Part shown: positions 46,528 to 57,436 of the stretch, piece by piece | Layout of the letters: each line of letters opens with the position of its first letter | Numbering within the stretch: the first letter of the stretch is position 1 | Source of the DNA: Rhizopus sp. PT2906 | Lineage: Eukaryota > Mucoromycota > Mucoromycetes > Mucorales > Rhizopodaceae | Direction of reading: 5' to 3' | DNA: 64,000 nt | Assembly: GCA_025529335.1 (NCBI GenBank) | Contig: JAMYHX010000032.1 | Span: 62,001 to 126,000, forward strand | Translations under genes and position numbers: made by a program | The notes under the pieces: model-generated | Database searches by the model: none | What the model was told of the DNA's origin: nothing | What the model saw: the letters and a program-made list of their open reading frames with translations, nothing else

Positions 46528-47660
46528 TTATTCAATCTGCATATTATCTTGGCTATTATTCTTTTCATTTGTTTTGTCTTCCTTAGCTTCTTCTTGTTGT
46601 TGCTGTTGTTGTTCTTCTTGTAAGTTATTTTCGCCTTTGAGGTTTTCGATTTTATTATCAATCAAGTTATGAAGAGCGATGACAGCACGAATCATGCTTG
46701 ACAAGTATATTAACAGCAATTGATCATTTGTCTTTGTGCTAAATGATTTGACCATCTCTTGATTTTCCAAGTTGGGCAGCAAATTAAACATGTCTTGAAG
46801 GTTATAAATGATTTGATGATTGACAGGCAGCTTTCCACTCACTACTTTTTGAAGATAATTACGGATCTCTTCAAGTCGACCTTGCAATCCGCCTAGTGAT
46901 CCTAACTGAGTGGAAATACGTGTGGATAGTGTACCAACTGCATTATCCTTGATATCTCTTAATAAATGCTCAACACCAATCTCTTCAGCTTCCTCAGCTA
47001 CAATTTCCGATGGAACATGCATGAATGTCTTGGTAGTTGTCGTACCATCCTATAAATAATAACAGTGTCAGACATGAATCTAAATTATGTATATTCTACA
47101 ACATACATCCTTGATTTCTTCAATAGCAAAGTAAGCATCTGTTGGTATTTCTTCATCACTGGGCTTTACATCGATAATCACGAGCACAGGGTTAGGTGTA
47201 TATCTTTTGAAGAGTTCATTGATTTCCAAATCAGAAGAACGAAGCTTAGGTCCACTATGATACCATCCGATTAATTTTTCCTTTGCTACATAATGTATTA
47301 AGCTCATGTTTCGTTTGTTATCTCTTTTGTTAGGTTCCTTACCGTTTACTTTTTTGAACATATCGTTCATTGCTTCAACATAATTATGATCCAAGAACCA
47401 AACAGAAGGGTCTTTTTCATCTTCCTCAAAGGGAACTACACATATGGAATTGCATAAGTGAACATTTAAAGTTCAAATATTTCTTAATTACCTGCAAAAC
47501 TGTTTGAAATGTTTACAGTCTTTCCTTTGTTTTGACCAAGCAACACACCAACAACACGCTTTTTTGTATCTTTGGCGACTCGGTTGTAGTGATCAGTCGC
47601 TGAAAGTAAGACGAGAGGATGAACGTGAGCTGTGATGGAGGGTTGAACTGTTGTAGGCAT
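46528..47660 (-). CDS. RPN8: 26S proteasome lid subunit Rpn8 (PSMD7)
   Basis: Minus strand, four exons: 47492-47660, 47343-47435, 47107-47285, 46528-47049, 320 residues. The MPN domain occupies about residues 8-140: V-H-P-L-V-L-L-S-A-T-D-H-Y-N-R, V-V-G-V-L-L-G, V-W-F-L-D-H-N-Y and G-W-Y-H-S-G-P-K-L. The JAMM zinc ligands are not all present, as expected for the inactive partner of Rpn11. A helical part and a Gln/Glu-rich tail follow. Intron 2 (47286-47342, 57 bp) has no stop and is a multiple of three, so it can look like coding sequence, but the family joins V-N-A-K-E-K-L-I-G-W directly across it. Confidence 0.93.
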
Positions 47661-48207
47661 GATTATATTTTGGGTTCTGGAGAAAAGAAAAATAAAGGGC
47701 GAATAGTTGATACAGCAAAGAGTAATACGCGTAATTATTCAAATTAAACTTCAGCAATGACATCACAGAAGTTGGATGCAAGTCACGTCGAATGACAGTC
47801 AGTTCCTGAATTGTCTCAAACAATTTCTTTTACTTGTTTACAATATTCATGTTGTCAAGAGGATGAGTCGCACTTTCCTATCAATGGTAATGATGGCATG
47901 GCCAGAGTCATCCAAAAAGAGGGCTGGGATAAGAAAAATGAGAGAACATTGACGACGATCTCGTTACATGATGAGTAGAAAGTATGCATGATCAACACGA
48001 AGCAGTCATCATGAACAAAGGTAGCCAAGCCAAGTATTAAATAACATACATGAGCTATTGCTAAGGAAAGTCAGAAGCGCTAGAGTATTACATTAATTGA
48101 TATTTAGCGAAACAATCCGATTTTTAAATGTCGTCATCAGATTTAATGTCCGGCTTTAGGCACACTGCTCAAGTTTTTTTTTTTTTGTTTTTCTTTTTAT
48201 TTCAAGC
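47661..48207. other. Divergent promoter region, RPN8 / Rab2-type GTPase
   Basis: 547 bp between divergent starts. A T tract lies just before the GTPase start (48175-48199). I see no proteasome-associated control element resembling GGTGGCAAA. No gene recognised. Confidence 0.45.
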
Positions 48208-49211
48208 ATGTCCAACTATAATTACAGCTACATAATAAAAGTACCGAAAGATACAAGTAAACTCTTTACTCGAACATAACTAACCTTACTCTCATTTATT
48301 CTAGTACATCATTATTGGTGATACAGGTAAAATATACTTTCTAAAGTGCTCTCATACACTTAAAAGGGGCTACTAATACTGAATGCTATTAGGTGTTGGA
48401 AAAGTGAGTAGAAAGAAAAAGATAGAAAATAAGGTTAAAGAGTGTCTTTACCATTCTTACAAAAGCAAACACGCATAGTCTTGCATCCTATTACAGTTTA
48501 CCGATAAACGATTTATGCCAGCTCATGATTTAACTATTGGGTAACCAAAAAGAAAGAGAGAAACGATGTATATAAAATAACACTGTATTAGCGTTGGCTT
48601 TGGTACACGTTTCATTACAGTGAATGATCAACAGACAAAATTACAAATTTGGGATACAGTAATACATACTATTTATATACATAAACACAAATAAGACTTA
48701 CATATTTATTTTAAAGGCAGGACAAGAGTCATTTAGATCAATCACACGAAGCTATTATCGAGGAGCAGCAGGTGCCTTACTAGTGTATGATATTACTAGA
48801 AGAGAAACATTTGAACATCTGTCGGTTTGGTTAGAAGACGTTCGTCAGCACGCCAACCCCAACACGGTGATCATGTTGATCGGCAACAAAAGCGACTTGG
48901 AAAGCAAGAGACAAGTACCACGAGAAGAAGCAGAGAGATTTGCACAAGAGAACGGTTTATTCTTTTTGGAAACATCAGCTAAAACTGCTAATAATATAGA
49001 AGAAGCTTTCGTCAAAACTGCAGAAGAGATTCAAAGAAAGATTCAGGATGGAACAATCGATTTAACCAGTGAAGTAAGTTGTGCGTGTAGATAGTTAACT
49101 TTAGTACTAATATATACAATATAGTCAAATGGTGTAAAATTGGCTCTTCCACAAGGTGGATCGTCTTTGCCTTCAGCAAACACTTCTTCAAGTAGTAATG
49201 GTTGCTGTTAA
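48208..49211 (+). CDS. Rab2-type small GTPase
   Basis: Seven exons: 48208-48240, 48305-48326, 48393-48403, 48479-48540, 48592-48658, 48717-49073, 49125-49211, 212 residues. GTPase motifs: G-D-T-G-V-G-K-S, the effector region with T-I-G-V-G-F-G-T-R, D-T-A-G-Q-E, G-N-K-S-D-L and E-T-S-A-K, and a prenylation tail ending G-C-C. M-S-N-Y-N-Y-S-Y-I-I-K-Y-I-I-I-G and the A-H-D-L-T-I-G-V block identify the Rab2 group, which acts in ER-Golgi traffic and late endosome/vacuole fusion through HOPS. Ascomycete yeasts lack Rab2. The P-loop is encoded by three tiny exons; exon 3 is 11 nt and supplies G-V-G-K. Confidence 0.93.
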
Positions 49212-49342
49212 CATGTATACATGACTCATGTATATATGAATGTATACCTCTCCTATCTCTTTTTCTCTCTTATAACTTTATTATAATTTCATATAAATTG
49301 TAGTCAACTTTTTCTTTCTTTTTCTTTTCTTCTTTTGTGTTA

Positions 49343-51089
49343 ATGTCTACCTTGGATTGGCTTAATGATGATAACATTGTGCCAGAGCTATATACAGATG
49401 ATTCAAGTGGTGTACCCAATAACTCTACAGTTCATAAACCTCGTGAAGCATTAATGCAGGATATTGAACAAACCATTATGCAAGTGATTGAATCTGTATC
49501 CATTGGTCAACCTATTAAGGTTCCATTAAGTGTTAGGAAACTACCTTCAAGAGTGTACGTAAATTATATTGATCGCATCTATCATAATAACTATTTGTTT
49601 AGTAAAAGAAAAACGGCCAATCATGATCAGCAAACGAATAGAGAAGAGCAAACTAGTATTGATAATCAGATTAGGACATTGAGTCTATCTACTGGCTCAT
49701 CTGCCAAGACTTTAGCTCGTTACTTTTCCGTATTGCAAATGATATACGAAGCAATAGCCCATAGGATAATAATTACGAAACGAGATATGTACTATAGGGA
49801 TGTAGGTCTATTTGTGACTCAAAGTGTAGTAGATACTGTAAGTCTTAATCTTTATCAAAGAGCGAATGATGACATAACATTTAACAGATTGTGGACGACA
49901 TAGCTTGTCATTATAATGTACCAAGATCTTCTTTAAATGTGGTAAGTAGTTCATGTTATCTTTAGAAAAGAAAAAAAAACAAGTCCCTATAGAGTGCCTC
50001 CTCGAAGGGTTTAATCTTTGGTCCTATTGTCATCAAACTAAAGAATAACAAAATATTGGACTGTATGACACATATGCCAACATTGAATTGCCATGATGAG
50101 CAGGTATATTCGACTCAAGATGTCATCTATAACAACACTAAAAGACCTCATACGTTAGGGAATATTGATACCTCCTGTGAATCAGATAGCAGAGATAAAA
50201 TGTAAAGCAAGATGTATAATAGTTATTGAAAAAGAGGTATCTTGCATACCCAAAGAAGGGTATTTATGTCCTTTGTTTACACGCTCTAAAATATATGAAA
50301 AATAGGCTACATTTCGCCATTTAGTTTCCATTGGTTTCTGCCAGACTTTACCTCAAAGTTGCATTCTTGTCACTGTAAGAAAAAAGAATAAGGAAAAGCA
50401 ATGGCCATTTCATATATTACTTTAATAGGGAAAAGGCTATCCTGATTTACTCACCAGACAGTTTGTAAAGCACTTTTCAATACAGTATAGTCGACTGCCA
50501 ATATTGGCATTAATGGATAATGATCCACATGGCCTGGATATTTATGCTACCTATAAATGGGGAGCAAGAGTACGTTTAAAGGGTGTCATGGCCCCCATAT
50601 GACTTATACTCTCATTAGGCACTTGCATTTGATGTATCAAATCTAGCAGTACAGTCTATACAATTAATTGGATTGACTTGTCAAGATAGAATAGAGTATG
50701 CATAAAGAAAATTTACACACACAATTAACATCATTATGTAGCTTTAATATTCCATCAGAATATCTCATCCCATTAACTGAAAGAGACAAAGCAAAATGCT
50801 TATGTATGGTTAGAACATTTGATGCAAGCGAAACCCCAGGTGCAAGTCAAATGCGAGAAAGAGGATGGAAGGATATTGGCATGCAAGTAACAAGTCAGTC
50901 CCATCGCGACTATATGTAAATAGGCATATGACATCAATGAAGACCTTGCTCATCTTTTTTTTAAAAATTAGAAAAGAAGTTTTTGAACTATTAAGAACAG
51001 ACTATAAATGTGAGCTTCAAGCACTCTATGCTGTAGGCCCTTATGGCTTAAGTCATTTCTTAATGAAAAAGTTACCTGAATACATATAA
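49343..51089 (+). CDS. SPO11: Spo11, meiotic double-strand-break transesterase
   Basis: Nine exons as fitted: 49343-49837, 49888-49941, 49993-50103, 50159-50236, 50306-50374, 50429-50569, 50619-50695, 50742-50915, 50972-51089, 438 residues. The winged-helix part contains K-R-D-M-Y-Y-R-D-V-G-L-F with the catalytic tyrosine pair at 150/151, then V-D-D-I-A, N-V-S-A-S-S-K-G-L. The Toprim half has V-I-E-K-E-A-T-F and the metal motif M-D-N-D-P-H-G-L-D-I. The C-terminal piece E-L-L-R-T-D-Y-K-C-E-L-Q-A-L fits the family end. The last exon pair is uncertain: exon 8 after R-D-K-A-K reads unlike other Spo11 proteins, whereas a shifted frame reads L-E-H-L-M-Q-A-K-P. The enzyme makes meiotic breaks, so a sexual cycle is implied. 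Confidence 0.85.
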
Positions 51090-52048
51090 AGCTTATTATG
51101 CGTAATATGTGATCAATAAAGCTTTTTTTTTTTCCCTTTATCCGATCGGATACATCAGATTCATTTTGGTTTATGAGCACCTTTTAAGTCTCTAATCAAC
51201 AGTATCCCCTTTGAACGTTTCAAACAATGTTTTATCATATTAATAGTCATAGAAGCCTATAACAAGCGCGTTTATATGCGATGACTATAAATATGACTAG
51301 TATACCAGTGTCTATCCTTAGAAAAAGGCAATAGCCTCCTAAAGCCCTGGGTTAAAAAGCAAAACTAACAATGCTCCGCTTCAACCTGGGAATATAAATA
51401 TTCCCAGACTTCTTTCAACGCATAGCCTCTAGAGCTATGCAGCAAGTGGATCCCCCTTCTAATCCATTAAGCAGGGCAAAACCTTACTTAGGGAGAGAAA
51501 AAAAAAGAAAATCCCTCCTTTTTATAGTTTTTCACGGATATAACATTGTACATAATTAAGAGGACATCATTTAATATTTTTAAATTTAGCGATGTGTATT
51601 GTGGTGCTTGAAGTTCTCATAAGCATTACATGAAGAGAGAATAGTTTTATCTTTTATTTGACACTTGTTATGGTTTTAGCAGTTATTGAATGAAAGTAAA
51701 AGTGAGACTTAAAATGAAAAATTGTACTTTGACAAAAGGAAAAAGAAATAAAATGTCTTTATACGCTTTTATTGGAATGGCTGTTCTTCGACTATCTTTT
51801 TTTCCTCCTTTACAAAAACGCTTTCTATAACGCCACAGACTTTTTTTTTGAATTCTCTTGTTATTCATGTCAACTCCATTCTATGATCATGAAAATAGAC
51901 AAGTAAAGAAAAAGGGTTACAAACTCATTACTTTCCCTCACAGCCAACCAAGTCAGACTTGTAAGCCACTACAGGAGCCAAGTCACGATTTTTAGCATTT
52001 AAAAGTCTACGCTGCTTATTATTCACATTATCATAAACGCTAAACAAA
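51090..52048. other. SPO11-RPC19 spacer
   Basis: About 960 bp with a T run at 51122-51134, a block of consecutive hairpins at 51320-51525 (listed separately) and the RPC19 promoter on the right. No protein gene recognised. Confidence 0.5.
51320..51525. ncRNA. Candidate structured RNA, strand uncertain
   Basis: Several hairpins follow each other: AGGC/GCCT with an AATA loop (51327-51338), a perfect CTGGGAATAT/ATATTCCCAG stem with a two-base loop (51385-51406), GCATAGC/GCTATGC with a seven-base loop (51420-51440), TGGAT/ATCCA (51447-51467), and GGGA/TCCC across an A-rich loop followed by a T run (51491-51522) on the plus strand. On the minus strand a TATAAA element at 51522-51528 would precede the same block. 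No match to U1-U6, SRP, RNase P/MRP or U3 is recognised. Could instead be a small foldback element. Confidence 0.3.
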
Positions 52049-52711
52049 ATGGCAATTAAGGAAGAAAATACAACTGCTGCTAGAGGAGATCAAGAAGAAC
52101 ACATGGATGTTGATTCCGCTTCAGAAGTTGAAGAAATGGAAGAAGAAGCCTCTGAAGAAGAAGTAGAAGAAGAACCTGACGTTGCTGCTGCTGCTGATAA
52201 ATTAGAGATTGTAAGAACGAACTGATGAACCAATTCTTCTAGTATAACTTACACATATTTATAGGTGGGAGCTCATGGTGACCCAACCGCTTTGACATTT
52301 TGCTTTAAAGAAGAAGATCATACCCTCGGCAATTCACTAAGACACATTGTAAACAAAAAGTAACAACATACACATACACATATATACATGTACATATGCT
52401 TATTCAACCTCTATTTTCTCTAATTGATAACAGTCCTAACGTTGACTTTTGCGGTTATTCTCTTCCTCACCCTTCAGAAGCCAAAATGCATTTCCGTATT
52501 CAGACTACAGGTAAGTCGGATCGATTAATTAAAGGGTCAAAAGAAGAGACGGCTAAAGAGCCACACTTTTTTATTTTTAGACAAGACAACAGCCATTGAT
52601 GCTTTAAAAACTGGTCTTCAAAATCTGTATGATGTGGTTGCCCATGTACGTAGCGCATATGCAGAAGACTTGGCAAAGAAAGAATATGTTGAATTTGAAG
52701 AAACTGCATAA
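52049..52711 (+). CDS. RPC19: RNA polymerase I/III shared subunit AC19
   Basis: Four exons: 52049-52210, 52265-52359, 52434-52510, 52581-52711, 154 residues. An acidic N-terminal extension (E/D-rich, residues 15-45) precedes the AC19 core: F-K-E-E-D-H-T-L-G-N-S-L-R-H, N-P-N-V-D-F-C-G-Y-S-L-P-H-P-S-E and I-D-A-L-K-T-G-L-Q-N-L. The D-H-T-L-G-N-x-L-R motif is the alpha-like dimerisation signature. AC19 pairs with AC40 to start assembly of RNA polymerases I and III. All introns are short GT-AG. Confidence 0.94.
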
Positions 52712-52899
52712 TTAGAATAAAATAATACATGTACACATTAACTAGAAGACTAATGAATAAAGAACAACGTCTTATTCACTTTATACTTACCGAGGCGTTA
52801 AGGAATGCACTGCCATTATGGACAGCGCATTAAATCCAGGGAGTACCGTTAATCTTTTGAAGGTCTTTTGAAGGGGGGGAGGACTTTCATTGTCATGTT

Positions 52900-53690
52900 T
52901 TGATTTGTAAACAAAGATATCATATATATTTAATGCACTGTTCACATCGCAATTTCAAGCCGTATCACAAGATTCACACTTGAGAGACAGAGTGCACTCT
53001 TCGCTTTGATCCAGTAATTGAGATGTTATTTAATTGTTTGGATTTACACTTGTTACATATCTGACTCGTTAAGTACTCGTCAACCGAAACAAATTAGGTC
53101 CCCCTTCTTGGATTGTTTGCATTTTCGTTTGATTTCTTCAGTAATTCGTTTTGTAGGTGCAGCTCTTTTTTCTCTCATACTTGAACAAAAAGAACCATTT
53201 CCGAACGCAATGATTCGCTTCCGTTGAGAGGAGGAAGGAAGGTCAGTAAGAAGTAGAGGTACATGTTTGCTTTTGTTTGGGGTTTGATTTTTAGCGCCAA
53301 CTGTACTTGATGTGCCATACTTTTTGCTGTTGTCAAAGAGTCTTTTAACGATTTCTTGAGTTCCTTTTTGCTTGTTGATATACGTTTTGAACTTTAACTT
53401 TTGAGACCTATGCCATACATAGCGTTATTAAAATACACACCATGCAAGAGAACGACATACCATTTATTTTGACAGTAGTAGTTGTGAATTCTTTGATAGC
53501 TTTGTAGACGTGTAGAGGCAGCTAGTAAAAATGAGGTCAAGTTTGCAGTTTTTAAAGTAGGTAATTCACTAATATACTTAATTTCGTCTAAATGGCACTC
53601 TTGATGTTCTTTTCGTCTTCTTGTAGCAAGATTGTAACCACATAAATGATAGTACATAGATGGTTTCATAAAAGTAAAGCTTATTTATAA
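52900..53690 (-). pseudogene. Fanzor/TnpB-like nuclease remnant
   Basis: Minus strand, read from high to low coordinates. First segment (53669-53394): L-P-T-L-K-T-A-N-L-T-S-F and stops. Second segment (about 53400-53070): E-I-V-K-R-L-F-D-N-S-K-K-Y-G, then I-I-A-F-G-N-G-S-F and A-A-P-T-K-R-I-T-E-E-I-K-R-K. A +1 frame change near 53084 leads to L-I-C-F/V-D-E-Y-L-T-S-Q-I-C-N-K-C-K. A-F-G-N-G-S-F is in the position of a RuvC-II region, and D-E-Y-x-T-S-x-x-C-x-x-C is the RuvC-associated zinc-ribbon start found in TnpB and Fanzor proteins. The last catalytic aspartate region is not visible. It lies 135 bp downstream of a Helitron helicase on the same strand. Confidence 0.6.
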
Positions 53691-53824
53691 TAGAGAGCGT
53701 AAAATTTAATAGTATTATTCGTAAAGATTTATATATTGAGAAGAATGGCATAGCCATAAATAATTCATAATTGTGAGCATAGGTTTGTTTGATGGTCATA
53801 TGGTATGTAGCATAGGTAAGCGTA

Positions 53825-55052
53825 TTAGGAAAGTAATAACTCTGGATAGACAACATTGGTCGTTGCATTTGAGCCTTCTGACAGAAGGACTGAGATGCCA
53901 GAAAGAGAAGTGGCTCGTGATAATGCAACATATAATTTTCCATGCATAAATGATGGTTGTCTTCGATCGACGCCCACATATTTTAATGATTGTCCTTGTG
54001 GTTTGTTAATTGTCATAGCAAAGCATAGTTTTACAAGAAATTGCTTCCTTGTTAACATAAATGGCATATCGCCTTCTTGCGATGAAAGAGTGAATCGTGG
54101 AATGGTTTCAGTCGGGGCATCGGGCTTGTGCGCTAAGCGGACACGGAGCAGATATTGGCTAGTATGCACCACGATTAACCGGGCTCCATTACAAAGATCT
54201 CTTGCTGGATCAATGTTCCTTAATAGCATTATAGGTGCACCAACTTTGAGCTCAAGCTTAGATGGAGGTAAGCATGTGGGATTCAAGCTGTGCAAATATT
54301 CTGCTGGGACACTATGTAAGCTATCAGCTTCGTTAATGTCAGCAGAGTCCGTGGAGAGAAGCGTAACCTTTTCACTATGCATTTTATCGAGGATAACCTC
54401 GTTTATTCTTCCCACTGTGTCGTTTCTGGTAGCTAGAATGGCTCTTTCACCAAAATACTGACCATTGCGTATCGTCATTGAATTGATGATTTCATCATCT
54501 TTATAGACTTTGCTAATAAATTCATTTAATTGCTTGGTCTGATGAATATAGCTAGGAAATGTCATTGAACCATACAATCGATGATTGTAGGACATGATGG
54601 AGATGAATTGGGCAAAAGCAATATCATTTTGGTTTAAAAGGTTTGTCAAACGCATGTTCTGTGTAAGCCTTAAGAGCTGGAGTCTTGACCAAAGAAATGA
54701 TTGTTTAACAGAGGCATTAACAGTGTCAGCTCTGTTACCCCTTCTGATAACTGGTGGTATCTGAGTAAAATCACCACCAAGGACAACTGGCTTACCACCA
54801 AACATACAGAGCTCATAAGGATCGTCACAGATGTCTTGAAATGTGCGATGAACAGCTTCAAAGCAGTATTTATGCTGCATCGGCACCTCATCCCAAATGA
54901 TTAGTTTGGCTCGTTTAATCAATTCAGCCAGGTTGCTATCCTTTCGGATGTTACATGTGGAACACTCGTCTATGGACAGAGGAATCTTGAACAACGAATG
55001 TGATGTTTGGCCGTTGGGCAGAAGAAGACCAGCAATGCCAGAAGAGGCGTAT
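53825..55052 (-). mobile_element. Truncated Helitron PIF1-like helicase
   Basis: Minus strand. Coding runs from A-S-S-G-I-A-G-L-L-L-P-N-G-Q-T near 55050 to the stop at 53825, about 409 codons without a break. Visible helicase motifs: L-I-I-W-D-E-V-P-M (motif II), V-L-G-G-D-F-T-Q-I-P-P-V (motif III), L-T-Q-N-M-R-L, G-A-P-I-M-L-L-R-N-I, F-A-M-T-I-N-K-P-Q-G-Q-S-L and Y-V-A-L-S-R-A-T-S. These are the PIF1-type helicase blocks of Helitron RepHel proteins. The Walker A motif and everything before it, including the HUH nuclease, are missing, so it cannot work as it stands. The ORF itself is uninterrupted, which suggests recent loss or insertion. Confidence 0.85.
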
Positions 55053-55195
55053 TACAGTGATTAATAAACCCAAAGAGACATATAATATGAAGCGGAATTT
55101 GAAAACGCTGAACTGAAAAACCTTTTTCTCTTCCCCCCAGAGAAATAATACGTGTTTCTTTCTATAAACACGCGTACGCGCCTTTTCTTTGATTC

Positions 55196-57406
55196 ATGTC
55201 GCAACAGACACCATTTCCTCAACAAACGACTTCATTACCAGCGAAGGACACAATATATAATGACTTATCAACAAAAAAACCTGAATTAAAATGTAACACA
55301 TATACCGATGCTTACAACATAAGTATAAGTCAAAGTAGACTACAATTCTTTGCTTGTCTTGTTGGCTTTTCATTATTCTTGACATGTTTACTTCAATCAA
55401 AATTTACCTTTAATCCATGTAAGACAACTATCAAGTCAACATACAATTAATGCTCATCACCCTTTTAGTTACATTGTTCAATCTTTTTTCATGGACAACT
55501 GTGCAGTATTCAGCTCTATTGTGTTTCTCTGGCAGCATTGTGTACTTTTTACGTTCATCAATGTTTACAAGTAAAAGAAAAAAAAAGAAAAAGAAGGGGT
55601 CATTAAACTTATTATATTTACATGTTGATATAGTTCTTGAAGATGTCTATCCTACTGTCATCGCACGCATTCTGGCTATTTACACCTCCCCTGATACTTG
55701 GACTATTACAGGATTATACACATTAGCAAGCTTAATCACCGTACGCAGCTACTTTTCTCTGCTTCTTGATGAAGAATATGTAAATGATATATTCGAACAA
55801 CCAACTGGGTAATAAGAAATAGTAAAGTATTATAGACAGAAACAATTAAACACTATGTTATTAGACATTACATCGATGTACGTCAACTAAACCAAAAGAG
55901 CATCTTTGTTGCCCTGTATGCAGTTGTATTAGCCGTCAAATACTCTATGTGCTACTTGGAAAAGAGAAGACACGTTGCAAAAATCACTCGCGTTCAGCAA
56001 CCTTTATTTTATGAATTGAAGGGAAATATGACCACAGTCTTGTACACTTCCGTCAAGGAAGCATTTTGCTCATTCTTGATCACATATGCTATTTTCATCG
56101 TTTTCAGTGGTAACATCTATTATCACATAGCCTATACATTAGGAAGATTCAATAGGTAAAGAAATATATTAGTTTAGTGAAAAGACATTAACCATCACGC
56201 AATAGAGTACTGGATTCTCCCATCACTGGATTCCGCTGGCTCAACTTGTATCTGTTCACGAGAACCATCTTGGCAGGCATTATTACTACTAGTGTTTGGA
56301 ATATTGCTAATCATTTATTTGATGCTATTTTCACAAGAGTAAAGAAAAAAATCACTTTATATACTCTTCTAATTCAATTATAATAGACTATACAAGCTAC
56401 GCAGCCATACAACAACCGATTTGAGCTTATCTTGGATGGACTCGCTAATAAGGAGGATACAAACATTCAAGCATCAGCATTTAACGAACTTGCTCAACTC
56501 GCTTGCAAGGAGCCTGAGAAGCGTATTGAATTGTTTGGTAATATCGGCAAAGACTTACGGGAAAGTGTGTGGTATCATGTTATGACCCAATGTTTTCGCG
56601 TGATCGAAGAGCTAAGACTGTCTATTGATTCTGAATATAAAGGCATTCAACCAGGTAGAATGAAAACTTTTTGATCTCTCTAGGAGCACTAACTCTTATT
56701 TCTCAGTCGAAGCTCCTGTCATTCCCATTATTAAACCAACAGAACAAAAACTACGCAATCGCTTACAACTTGCTGATGACACCAATATCTACGTTACCCC
56801 TAAAAAACAACTCTATGAACTTGACGACCGTACAAACATGCTGTTTTTTCAAGCAGGTGAACTTGTCGAATCAGCCACTCCTTCTGCAGATCCCATTATT
56901 CGAGAAGCAAGGAACGAATTGTCAACCAGAGTCAACAAAATTGCTGGTTTCTTAAAGACTCTTGAAATGAAGACAGGATACAAAAACTATTTTATCAAAC
57001 TCTACCAAGAATCTAGAGTAGCTCGCATTCAAGAAGTGTTTAAGAAGTATCAATTAATCGTTTGGGCTGTTCAAATCCTTGGTAGCTTAACTGCAGCCTC
57101 ATTGAAGGAAGACAGCTATGGATATGTTCAAAATGACCTTTCAACAGTATTAAATCAGCTGCTGGGATGTTTTGAAGCTATCGAAAAGTACATGCAAAAG
57201 GAAACCATTGTTGTTGAAGAAGTTGAGGCAGTAAAGATGGGTAAGAACCAAACCAAAGATATATACAAACCAGTTACTTACATTAACCATTAGCTCTGGA
57301 AGAAGCCATCTTACAGATTGTCATAACTTTTAACGATTATTTGAACGTCTTCAAGATTGAAAACAAATATCAAACCATTTGGGGAAGATTTTCTCATTTC
57401 CATTAG
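55196..57406 (+). CDS. NDC1: Nuclear pore and spindle-pole membrane protein Ndc1
   Basis: Eight exons: 55196-55418, 55469-55570, 55634-55808, 55865-56155, 56206-56338, 56387-56654, 56707-57240, 57294-57406, 612 residues. The N-terminal half has about six hydrophobic segments (for example L-Q-F-F-A-C-L-V-G-F-S-L-F-L and S-A-L-L-C-F-S-G-S-I-V-Y-F). After the membrane region comes I-L-D-G-L-A-N-K-E-D-T-N-I-Q-A-S-A-F-N-E-L-A, the strongest Ndc1 signature, and a helical C-terminal half. Ndc1 anchors nuclear pores, and in many fungi the spindle pole body, in the nuclear envelope. The A-rich intron at 55571-55633 reads through in frame for some distance but is spliced to keep the conserved V-Y-P-T-V-I-A-R region. 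Confidence 0.85.
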
Positions 57407-57436
57407 AGTTAATAAAGCATATTTTATTATTAAATT

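Noticed and set aside
52750..52790. Possible Helitron 3' end: CTAG next to an AAGAC/GTCTT stem
   Set aside because: The stem is short, the loop is long, and the distance from the CTAG is wrong for the usual terminal hairpin. RPC19 3' flank DNA is a simpler explanation.
53856..54461. 201-codon open frame on the plus strand
   Set aside because: It is antisense to the Helitron helicase, whose motifs are clear on the minus strand; this is a shadow frame.
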